DNA from: SG8-4 sp964598225
Lineage (GTDB): Bacteria > Planctomycetota > Phycisphaerae > Sedimentisphaerales > Anaerobacaceae
Assembly: GCA_964598225.1 (NCBI GenBank)
Contig: CAZRBG010000019.1
Location: 20,180 to 84,179 of the forward strand
DNA: 64,000 nucleotides
Direction: 5' to 3'
A model generated the notes under the pieces. The model worked only from the letters and a program-made list of their open reading frames with translations. It was not told the origin of the DNA and did no database searches. The stretch's first letter is position 1. Every line of letters starts with the position of its first letter. The position numbers and the translations under genes are program-made. Of the stretch, positions 57,162 through 64,000 are shown in pieces.

Positions 57162-57594
57162 CCTTGACATCTCCATAATAAAACCATCGAATATCCGATT
57201 AGCAAATTTACAAACGAGAGCATTAAAACCTCGTTATCTTGAAAATGCAAGCCTTTCGTTTTTCAGTTTTCCTGCCTGTAAGAAATCGCCTATCATCGAG
57301 GCGTGACAGCTTGTGCAGCATTGGGCGACTATTACAGAAGCGCTCTGTATCTGGTGCCGGGCATCTTGGCGCACGTCCGGTTGTGATTGCGGGGGCGAAA
57401 AGGGGGCTGAAAACGCATGCGCCGCGAGCAGAAAGCGTTGCGCTTGGGGGGCGGGATGGCACTATTAATGTAGACGCATATGCTGATAAATGGAGTGCTC
57501 CAAAGCTTCTGTGGTTCACCGGTGATCGATGTAAGGTCCGTCGGGGCCATAGGCTGATGAAAGTTGACAGACTCTTATTTTGAAGGATCGAATC
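57162..57594. other. Intergenic region between fabG and the secreted repeat protein
   Basis: About 430 bases holding several overlapping ORFs of around 100 codons in competing frames, none with a ribosome binding site, family motif or consistent codon use. I see no palindromes of note. The promoters of fabG (minus) and the secreted repeat protein (plus) should lie here. Confidence 0.5.
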
Positions 57595-59685
57595 ATGAAA
57601 CGACTCAAATCACAACTAATCCCGGCGTGTATTCTGCTGTTGCTTCTTGCTACGGCGGATGCCGCAACGGAGATCGACGCGGACGGCGCCGCCACCGACA
57701 TCAAGGCCAAGGCGGTAACGTTTCCGCCGAACGATTTGTGCACGGAAGCAACCCAGCTTGGCGATGTGACGGACCTGCCGTTCAATACGACGGGCGCCAG
57801 GTTCGGTGGTCGCGGCCTGTGTATGGTCAGCCCGAACATCTGGTATCTCTACACCGCCCCGTGCACCGGCGACGTCACGGTGAGCCTGGCCGGAAGCAGC
57901 TTCGATACTATGCTGGCCGTGTATAAGGGAAGCGAATGTTTCCCGACGCAAAGCGATTTTATCGCGTGTAACGACGACTTCGGCGGCACGTTCCAGTCGC
58001 AGCTCACGTTCGCCGCAACCGCCGGCGAGCGGTACCTGATCGAGGTCGGGGGCTACGGTTCCGAGCAAGGCCGAGGCATGATTAGCATAAGGTGCGAAGG
58101 CGACGAGCCGCCGGCGTCCAAAGACGACTGCGCGAACGCCCGGCCGATTGGCGACGTGACGGATCAGCCTTTCGACACGACGAATGCCGCGTTCGACGGG
58201 CCGGGCCTGTGCATGGTCAGTCCCAACATCTGGTTCTGCTACACCGCCACCTGCACGGGTGAAGTTACCGTGAGCCTGCTGGGCAGCTCTTACGATACGA
58301 TGCTCGCGGCATACCGGGACTGCGACTGTCCGCCGACCTCGAGCGACCTGATAGCGTGCAACGACGATTTCGGCGGCACATTCCAGTCGGAGATAACTTT
58401 CGCTGCAATCGCCGGGGAGCAGTACTTGATCGAGGTCGGGGGGTACGCCAGCGAAGTCGGCGCAGGGCAGATCACTATCAAGTGTGAAGGAGACGAGCCG
58501 CCGGCGTCCAAGGACGACTGCGCGAGCGCCCGTGCCGTGGGCGACGTAAAAGACCTGCCTTTCGACACAACCAACACCACATTCGACGGCCCGGGTCTGT
58601 GCATGAGAAGCCCGAACATCTGGTTCACATACGCCGCTTCGTGCACCGGCGACGCCACCGTCAGTCTCCTGGGCAGCGCTTACGACACCATGCTCGCTGT
58701 GTATGACGGCGCCGACTGCAACCCGAAGACCGAGGACCTGATCGCGTGCAACGACGACTTCGGTTCGAGCTTTCAGTCGCAGATTACGTTCGCCGCGGTT
58801 GCCGGTAATCAGTACCTGATCGAGGTCGGCGGTTACGCCTCCGAGACCGGCCAGGGCGTGCTGAACATCAAATGCGAGGGGACGGTTGTACAGGAAAAGC
58901 CGGACCTCGGCGACGCCCCGGACAGGACCAACAACGCCGGCGCAAACATGCGTGCGTACCGCCAGCCGTGGGTGGGCGCCCGTTTTCCGACGGTATTCGA
59001 TGACGGCAGCGGCACAGGGCCTTTCGGGCCGCTCCACGTGAACGAGCAGTTGGTTGCATATCTCGGTCAGACGATAACGGCCGAGGACGAAGCCGACATC
59101 GGCCCGGACGAGGACGGCGTCAACAATATCGACCCCGCGGCCAACAGGGCCAATCACGACGGAGGCGACGACGGGGTCGCGATGCCGCTGGTTCTTACCG
59201 ACTGCGGCTGGAACACGATCGATTACGAGGTCACGGTCGTCAAGCCAAACACGGATCTCTGGGTCAACATCTGGCTCGATTTTAACCGCGACGGCGACTG
59301 GGACGATACCGTGGATTGCCCGGCCGGTCCGGCACGGGAATGGGCCGTCCAGAATCAGTACCTGTTCGGTCTGCCCGAGGGCCGGACGACCGTCACCTCC
59401 CCGGCGTTTCTGTCGGTACATCCGGAGGGCGCTCACGAGGAAATATGGATGAGAATCACTCTCTCCGAGCAGCCCTGGACGGGCGGCAGCAATCCCGGCC
59501 AGCGCGGCAACGGCGGCTCCGGCCCGCAGAGCAAGTATGAGGTCGGCGAGACCGAAGATTACCTCTTCACGCCGGAGATCGTCGAGGACTGCCCGTTGTG
59601 CAAGGACGAAAACGAGGACGGCGTGATCGACATCAACGATCTGATCGTCCACATAACCGAGTGGTTGGCAACCTGTCAGCAGTAG
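57595..59685 (+). CDS. Large secreted protein with three tandem PPC-like domains, GEVED domain and C-terminal dockerin-like repeat
   Basis: A 696-residue exported protein. A signal peptide (RLKSQLIPACILLLLLATAD) is followed by three near-identical repeats of about 120 residues, each running from PPNDLCTEATQLGDV or PPASKDDCANARPIGDV to GQITIKCEG. Shared cores are NIWFCYTATCTGEVTVSLLG, SYDTMLAAYRDC and LIACNDDFGGTFQSEITFAA, the pattern of bacterial pre-peptidase C-terminal-like beta-sandwiches. A long GEVED-type domain (LWVNIWLDFNRDGDWDDTVD, ending KYEVGETEDYLF) follows, and the protein ends CPLCKDENEDGVIDINDLIV, a single dockerin-like calcium loop. It is likely a cell-surface or extracellular binding protein; no catalytic motif is seen. 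The ATG at 57595 has GAAGGA upstream. A clear terminator follows at 59732. Confidence 0.85.
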   Translation: MKRLKSQLIPACILLLLLATADAATEIDADGAATDIKAKAVTFPPNDLCTEATQLGDVTDLPFNTTGARFGGRGLCMVSPNIWYLYTAPCTGDVTVSLAGSSFDTMLAVYKGSECFPTQSDFIACNDDFGGTFQSQLTFAATAGERYLIEVGGYGSEQGRGMISIRCEGDEPPASKDDCANARPIGDVTDQPFDTTNAAFDGPGLCMVSPNIWFCYTATCTGEVTVSLLGSSYDTMLAAYRDCDCPPTSSDLIACNDDFGGTFQSEITFAAIAGEQYLIEVGGYASEVGAGQITIKCEGDEPPASKDDCASARAVGDVKDLPFDTTNTTFDGPGLCMRSPNIWFTYAASCTGDATVSLLGSAYDTMLAVYDGADCNPKTEDLIACNDDFGSSFQSQITFAAVAGNQYLIEVGGYASETGQGVLNIKCEGTVVQEKPDLGDAPDRTNNAGANMRAYRQPWVGARFPTVFDDGSGTGPFGPLHVNEQLVAYLGQTITAEDEADIGPDEDGVNNIDPAANRANHDGGDDGVAMPLVLTDCGWNTIDYEVTVVKPNTDLWVNIWLDFNRDGDWDDTVDCPAGPAREWAVQNQYLFGLPEGRTTVTSPAFLSVHPEGAHEEIWMRITLSEQPWTGGSNPGQRGNGGSGPQSKYEVGETEDYLFTPEIVEDCPLCKDENEDGVIDINDLIVHITEWLATCQQ

Positions 59686-59731
59686 TCCCTTTCGACAGGA
59701 CACCTTAGCTGTTACTGCTGATACTTAAACC

Positions 59732-59768
59732 GAGCTGCGAGCGCTGTTGTGCTCGCAGCTCTTCTTTT
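59732..59768 (+). terminator. Rho-independent terminator after the secreted repeat protein
   Basis: Perfect 11-bp stem GAGCTGCGAGC (59732-59742) / GCTCGCAGCTC (59751-59761) with an eight-base loop, followed by TTCTTTT. It lies between two convergent genes, 46 bases after the stop of the secreted protein. Confidence 0.88.
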
Positions 59769-59807
59769 GCGCCTGAATAAAAAGATGATGAGAAAATGGC
59801 TGTTGCA

Positions 59808-61865
59808 CTAATCGACCGATGAACTAACTCTCTTATTCGAAAACGTGCTCTCAGAAGGCAGGTATCGGGCAAGTTTTTCCACCAGCGCCGCCCGGTCGAG
59901 CGGTTTGACCAAATAGTCATCACAACCGGCTTCGACGCATTTTTGATCGTCTCCCTTCATCGCATGAGCAGTCAGAGCGATTATTGGTGTGGCTGTGCCT
60001 TTTTTACGAAGTGCCCTCGTGGCCTCATAGCCGTTCATGTGAGGCATTTGAATGTCCATAAGTATCAGGTCAAATTCCCCGGCGACTGCCTTCTGCACGG
60101 CTTCTTTTCCGTCCGAGGCGATCGTTACTTCCAGGCCCATCTGCTTCAATATGGACTTCACGAGTATCTGATTAGTTTCAACATCTTCGGCAACAAGGAC
60201 ATGGCCGACAAACTTATGTTTCTTTGTTTGCCCTTTGACAATGGCTGTGTGAGATGTGGTAGTGTTCTTGTCCAGGAGAGGCTCTCTTGCTATCTCGAGA
60301 CCCGCCGGCATTACGATCGAGAAAATCGAGCCCTCGCCTTCCTGACTGGTTAGTGTAATCTCTCCTCCGAGAAGCCTGACTAATTCTCTGGTGATCGTTA
60401 AGCCCAGACCCGTTCCGCCATGTTTGCGCGAATTGGTTCCATCGGCTTGAGTGAAAGACTCAAATATCTTTTCTTGCTTCTCCGGAGGAATGCCAATTCC
60501 CGTATCTTCAACCTCAAAACGTATATATGGTTGATTGGTTTTATCTTCCAGAGAGACATTTATGTATACGTGTCCCTTTTGAGTGAATTTAATAGCATTA
60601 TTGGCAAGGTTTAGTAAACACTGCCGTAAGCGGTCCATGTCAGTGTAGATATTGGCGGGCAGATTCGCATCTTTTCGTATCTCAAATTGAAGGCCCTTCT
60701 CTAAGGCCCTGGGTTTCATCATAGACTCAATTATTGCAAACAGATGTTCAAGAGAGCACCTGGTCATTTCGATATCAAGCTTGCCCGCCTCAATTTTCGA
60801 AATATTGAGGATATCATCTATGACGTTTAACAGGTGCTTGCTGCTTCTGGTGATGACATCAACATACTCTATTTGCTTATTCGAAAGTTCACCTTCAGCC
60901 AGGAGCTCACTGAAGCCCATAATAGCGTTCATCGGCGTACGGCTTTCGTGACTCATGTTAGCGAGAAACTCACTCTTGGTCTGGCTGGCTTCTTCGGCCT
61001 TTTGTTTGGCCGCCTGCATTTCATTTTCGGCCAGTTTTCGATCTGTGATGTCCCGCCCAATGCCCTGGAATAATCTTATTTGTCCGTTTGAATCCTCTAC
61101 CACTGAGCCGTTTGTGATATGCCATCTCCAGGTTCCGTTCTTATGTTTTACACGGTACTCCACGCCGGCTTGCTTTTCGCCCGTTTCGAGAGTCTTCTTT
61201 AAAATCGACAAGCATCTTTCAGCATCATCTGGGTGTATAAAAGGCGCAAAGGATTTGCCGACGACTTCTGAAATATCATGACCGAGAATACTCTTCCAAT
61301 TGGGAGATACGTAGCTAAAGATTCCTTCAGGCGTCAATGAATAGACTATATCGTTTGCATTTTCTACAAAACTACGGAACTTCGCCTCACTCTCTCTAAG
61401 CTTCTCATCGGCCTGCTTTCTTTCTATTGTCTGTCCCAGCCTTTCGGCTACGGCGTCTATTAACTGCCTCTCTTCTTTAAGAAACGGTCCTTCACAGCTT
61501 TCAGGCCGCTCTTGAAAATAACAGACCTGAACGCAGCCGGATATTTTATTATGGACAATAATATTGCTTGAGATTTGCCATTGAGTCGGCTTAAAGTTAG
61601 CTGTTGCAAACTCTCGGTCGTTTAGTGAAATGCGGGCACATGTAATTTCAGGGTATTGCCAGGCAGGCGGTATTACACCTACTACCTGTTGCAGGATTCC
61701 ATCTAAAGAAATGCCCGGCATTTCAACAATTTCTGCGATGCTGTAAAGGCAGCTTAATTCCTTCACCCGTTCATTGAGTTTTGTACCAAGATGGTCAAGC
61801 TGCTCTTTCTGCTCTCTCAATTGCTGATTTAGTGCATTAAATTCTTGACTCTCCATATCGTGCAT
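59808..61865 (-). CDS. Hybrid sensor histidine kinase with GAF-like, PAS and receiver domains
   Basis: A 685-residue cytoplasmic (no membrane helix seen) hybrid kinase. An N-terminal coiled coil (residues 5-40) is followed by a GAF-like region (about 40-150). Next come a PAS domain (about 160-285, FRSFVENANDIVYSLTPEGI; WHITNGSVVEDSNGQIRLFQ), the HisKA domain with His306 in MSHESRTPMNAIMGFSELL (Ser where Ile is usual in SHEIRTP), and the ATPase domain (NNAIKFTQKG, EDTGIGIP, GGTGLGLTI). It ends in a receiver domain (about 555-670) with Asp604 in LILMDIQMPHMNG. All phosphotransfer residues are present. Its cognate output is not adjacent; signal transfer to an unlinked partner is likely. It is divergent from the HzsA-like gene. 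Confidence 0.93.
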   Translation of the reverse strand: MHDMESQEFNALNQQLREQKEQLDHLGTKLNERVKELSCLYSIAEIVEMPGISLDGILQQVVGVIPPAWQYPEITCARISLNDREFATANFKPTQWQISSNIIVHNKISGCVQVCYFQERPESCEGPFLKEERQLIDAVAERLGQTIERKQADEKLRESEAKFRSFVENANDIVYSLTPEGIFSYVSPNWKSILGHDISEVVGKSFAPFIHPDDAERCLSILKKTLETGEKQAGVEYRVKHKNGTWRWHITNGSVVEDSNGQIRLFQGIGRDITDRKLAENEMQAAKQKAEEASQTKSEFLANMSHESRTPMNAIMGFSELLAEGELSNKQIEYVDVITRSSKHLLNVIDDILNISKIEAGKLDIEMTRCSLEHLFAIIESMMKPRALEKGLQFEIRKDANLPANIYTDMDRLRQCLLNLANNAIKFTQKGHVYINVSLEDKTNQPYIRFEVEDTGIGIPPEKQEKIFESFTQADGTNSRKHGGTGLGLTITRELVRLLGGEITLTSQEGEGSIFSIVMPAGLEIAREPLLDKNTTTSHTAIVKGQTKKHKFVGHVLVAEDVETNQILVKSILKQMGLEVTIASDGKEAVQKAVAGEFDLILMDIQMPHMNGYEATRALRKKGTATPIIALTAHAMKGDDQKCVEAGCDDYLVKPLDRAALVEKLARYLPSESTFSNKRVSSSVD

Positions 61866-62213
61866 AGTGGTTCCTGTCTCACCTTATAATCATCAATTGG
61901 TATTTCGGCATGAATCCAATCGGAGTTAATCAATATACAGGCGGATCAAGCAAGAACAGGGAGATGACCCGTTCAAAACAGGGGAATTGCCGGGGCTGTT
62001 TCACAACGCGGCGACAATTAAAGAGGGCCGGTATTTCACCCAATTTTATCCACTTTTACCAAACCAATCGCCAAGGGAGTGTAACCAAAAAACTCAAACA
62101 ACTTCGCAACCCTCCCGAATCTCCTCTCACTGTTTGTCAAAATGTGACGAACCTGGTATAATCTTTCACAGCATGGTTCACGCTTTTCGGTATTTGCATG
62201 TAAGGACTAAATC
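61866..62213. other. Divergent intergenic region, histidine kinase / HzsA-like gene
   Basis: About 350 bases. A strong plus-strand promoter lies at 62134-62162. The minus-strand promoter of the kinase is not evident. Otherwise I see no motif; the small ORFs here lack support. Confidence 0.5.
62134..62162 (+). promoter_or_regulatory. Sigma-70 promoter of the HzsA-like gene
   Basis: TTGTCA (62134-62139) and consensus TATAAT (62157-62162) with a 17-base spacer, about 52 bases before the start codon at 62214. AAGGACT precedes that ATG by seven bases. This supports 62214 as the true start in spite of the odd leader. Confidence 0.75.
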
Positions 62214-64000
62214 ATGGCAAGGCAAAGCAGGGTGGGGCTTGCCCCACCAAAACGAGGTTCATTATGTCCTTTGGCGGGGCAACCCATTCGACTTCGCTCA
62301 GAGCCCGCCCTGAGCTTGTCGAAGGGGCAGGTCCCACCCTACAAGGTTTTTTCACTCCTGGCGGCCTTTATATTTGGTTTGGCGACAGCCGCAGAGAGCG
62401 TCGAGGCGTTGCCGCTCGCTTCGCAGAAAACTGCTCTGAACAAGCAGGGCTCGCAGCGCCTCGGTGATCTCGGCATAGACAGGGTGCTTTTTACTACGAG
62501 GCTCAAATATGACGATCCGCACTGGTATGCCAACATTGGCTACTATTGTGACGACGAGAACAAGAAGGCCTATTCCGGCAACGGCAAACCCGACCAGAGC
62601 AATCTGTACTTGCTCGATGTTGCCGAAGGTAAAGTAAGAGTTCTATTCGACGGCAAGGGCGGCAGCATACGCGACCCGCGAGTTCATTACGATGGCGGAA
62701 CCGTCCTGTTTTCCTATCGTAAGCCGGATTCCGATTACTACAATATGTATGAGATCCAAACGGACGGCACGGGCCTCAGACGCATCACAGATGCGCCGTT
62801 CGATGATTACGAGGCGACGTACCTGCCCAACGATGACATCGTTTTTGTTTCGACGCGGAGCAAACGCTGGGTGGGGTGCTGGATGACACAGGTCGGCACG
62901 CTTTTTCGATGCGACAGAAACGGGCGCAACATTCGCCCGTTGTCGGTCAATCTCGAACACGACAATACCCCTGTAGTTCTGCCGGATGGACGCATACTCT
63001 ACACTCGATGGGAGTATGTTGATCGCTCACAGGTGGGTTACCATCAGCTATGGACGATGAACCCCGACGGGACCAACGTCGCCGCCTATTTTGGCAACCA
63101 GTCGCATTACCCGCTTTACATCGAGCCAGAGCCTATCCCGGGAACCGATAGGCTGCTCCTGATCGATTCGCCGGGACACGGGCGGTCCGACCATCGCGGG
63201 CACGTTTGCACCATCGAGGCCGGCTACGGCCCGGACGACATGCGAGGTTATCACCGCATAACTGAAGGGCCTGTGTGGAAGGCTCCGTACAACGATCCCG
63301 CGCCGATCGGCACGGATCATTTTATAGTCGCATCCTATAAAAAGATGTTGCTCGGAACACATTCGGGCGAGCTCACCCCGGTCCTGACCTATCAGGGCGA
63401 GGCGAACATTCACGAGCCGCGTCCGGTAATGAAGCGCCGGCGGGAAAAACTGATTGTCGACCGCACAGATCAGAACGAGCCAACGGGGCGAATTGTCCTG
63501 ACCGATGTCTACAAAGGACGCAACATGGAAGGTGTTAAGCCGGGTGAGATTAAGAAACTGCTGGTCCTCGAAGCTCTCCCAAAACCGGTTAATTTCAGCG
63601 GCGGAATGGACCTCACTTCGTGGCTCGGCACGTTCATGCTCGAACGCGTTCTCGGCACGGTTCCGGTCGAGACCGACGGCTCAGCGTATTTTGAGGTGCC
63701 TGCGGGAAGGCCCGTCCTGTTCGTCGCTTTGGATGCCGACGACATGTCCGTTCAGCGGATGCAGAGTTTCACGAACGTCATGCCGGGCGAAACACTCAGT
63801 TGCATCGGCTGCCATGAGCAGCGCGCACAATCGCCCGTTTCCTCTGCCGAAAGCAACGCTCTAAAGGCGCTCAAGCGAGCGCCGAGCAGGATCGAGACAT
63901 TTGAGGGGCTTCCGGACGTGATAGATTTCCGCAGGCACATCCAGCCTATACTGGACGAGCATTGCGTTTCCTGCCACAATTTTGGGGATCGCCAGGGACA
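62214..64000 (+). CDS. Exported multihaem-type protein, HzsA-like (partial, runs off the window)
   Basis: The frame is open from the ATG at 62214 to the window end (595 codons), so the 3' part is missing. Residues 1-42 are unusual: MARQSRVGLAPPKRG and IRLRSEPALSLSKG come from two dispersed repeats read in frame. Then follows a signal peptide (KVFSLLAAFIFGLATAAESV). The body has a PD40/beta-propeller region (NLYLLDVAEGKVRVLFDGKG, FSYRKPDSDYYNMYEIQTDG, ILYTRWEYVDRSQVGYHQLW), then haem c sites CIGCH (63801-63815) and CVSCH (63963-63977). This layout is that of hydrazine-synthase-alpha-like proteins, a family much wider than true hydrazine synthase. No other anammox genes are present, so hydrazine synthesis is not implied. 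Likely a periplasmic redox or surface-bound protein. Confidence 0.78.
   Translation, partial: MARQSRVGLAPPKRGSLCPLAGQPIRLRSEPALSLSKGQVPPYKVFSLLAAFIFGLATAAESVEALPLASQKTALNKQGSQRLGDLGIDRVLFTTRLKYDDPHWYANIGYYCDDENKKAYSGNGKPDQSNLYLLDVAEGKVRVLFDGKGGSIRDPRVHYDGGTVLFSYRKPDSDYYNMYEIQTDGTGLRRITDAPFDDYEATYLPNDDIVFVSTRSKRWVGCWMTQVGTLFRCDRNGRNIRPLSVNLEHDNTPVVLPDGRILYTRWEYVDRSQVGYHQLWTMNPDGTNVAAYFGNQSHYPLYIEPEPIPGTDRLLLIDSPGHGRSDHRGHVCTIEAGYGPDDMRGYHRITEGPVWKAPYNDPAPIGTDHFIVASYKKMLLGTHSGELTPVLTYQGEANIHEPRPVMKRRREKLIVDRTDQNEPTGRIVLTDVYKGRNMEGVKPGEIKKLLVLEALPKPVNFSGGMDLTSWLGTFMLERVLGTVPVETDGSAYFEVPAGRPVLFVALDADDMSVQRMQSFTNVMPGETLSCIGCHEQRAQSPVSSAESNALKALKRAPSRIETFEGLPDVIDFRRHIQPILDEHCVSCHNFGDRQG
62231..62327. 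repeat. Two dispersed hairpin repeats inside an N-terminal coding leader
   Basis: GGTGGGGCTTGCCCCACC (62231-62248) and the TTCGACTTCGCTCAG / CTGAGCTTGTCGAA element (arms 62287-62301 and 62310-62323) lie between the start codon and the signal peptide of the HzsA-like gene, without breaking the frame. Confidence 0.85.

Noticed and set aside
57616..59703. 695-codon antisense ORF over the whole secreted repeat protein
   Set aside because: It mirrors the repeats of the real gene, has no ribosome binding site or family motif, and the plus-strand protein has a signal peptide, known domains and a terminator.

Overview
The window looks like a chromosomal segment of a Planctomycetota bacterium, most likely class Phycisphaerae. 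This is inferred from gene content, not from a marker-gene search. The pointers are secreted proteins ending in dockerin-like EF-hand repeats, prepilin-type proteins with a GFTLIELLVVIA segment and a late DGHA motif, Tat-exported oxidoreductases, a PL11 rhamnogalacturonan lyase, a DUF6807 protein and an HzsA-like cytochrome. No rRNA, tRNA, CRISPR array, complete insertion sequence or prophage was found.

Layout. 1-8 kb: an argH-thiL-(PL11 lyase)-tsaE run on the minus strand, then a rhodanese-like gene, nagA and an iron-sulfur flavoprotein on the plus strand. 8-16 kb: a glycosyltransferase and dnaA (minus), ftsY (plus), two membrane proteins, a DUF6807 protein and a PPi-type phosphofructokinase. 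16-28 kb: a zinc-ribbon/DUF6263 membrane protein, a C39-peptidase lipoprotein with its PA2779-like partner flanked by two gene remnants, then addB-addA. 28-36 kb: a metallophosphoesterase, Tat-exported aldo/keto reductase and Gfo/Idh/MocA proteins, an exported O-methyltransferase-like protein and a HEAT-repeat protein. 35.7-37 kb: a DUF134 regulator, NifX-like and TrmO-like set with a palindrome at its promoter. 37.3-41.6 kb: a Fur-family regulator, a His-rich membrane protein and secreted dockerin/prepilin proteins, with two matching palindromes in front of its two halves. 41.7-45 kb: rpmF-plsX-fabH-fabD. 45-51 kb: comEC, a D-aminoacylase-like amidohydrolase and a cation/Ca2+ antiporter. 51-54.6 kb: an accessory stretch with a region-2-only sigma-like protein, a prepilin-type protein, a truncated secreted ORF, a PIN toxin-antitoxin pair and a broken BrnT/BrnA pair. 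54.7-57.2 kb: fabG-acpP-fabF. 57.6-64 kb: a large secreted repeat protein, a hybrid histidine kinase and the start of an HzsA-like multiheme protein that runs off the window.

How genes work together. plsX/fabH/fabD and fabG/acpP/fabF together supply the core of type II fatty acid and phospholipid initiation, from two divergently placed operons. addA/addB form a recombinational repair nuclease. The Fur-regulator locus reads as a metal-responsive system that combines a membrane carrier with secreted proteins.

The intergenic DNA is unusually rich in dispersed hairpin repeats and holds two convincing MITE-like elements with target-site duplications. In three genes the hairpin repeats lie inside the N-terminal coding leader, just ahead of a signal or prepilin segment. 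Several genes are decayed: an avtA remnant, an outer-membrane-protein remnant and a 5'-truncated brnT.
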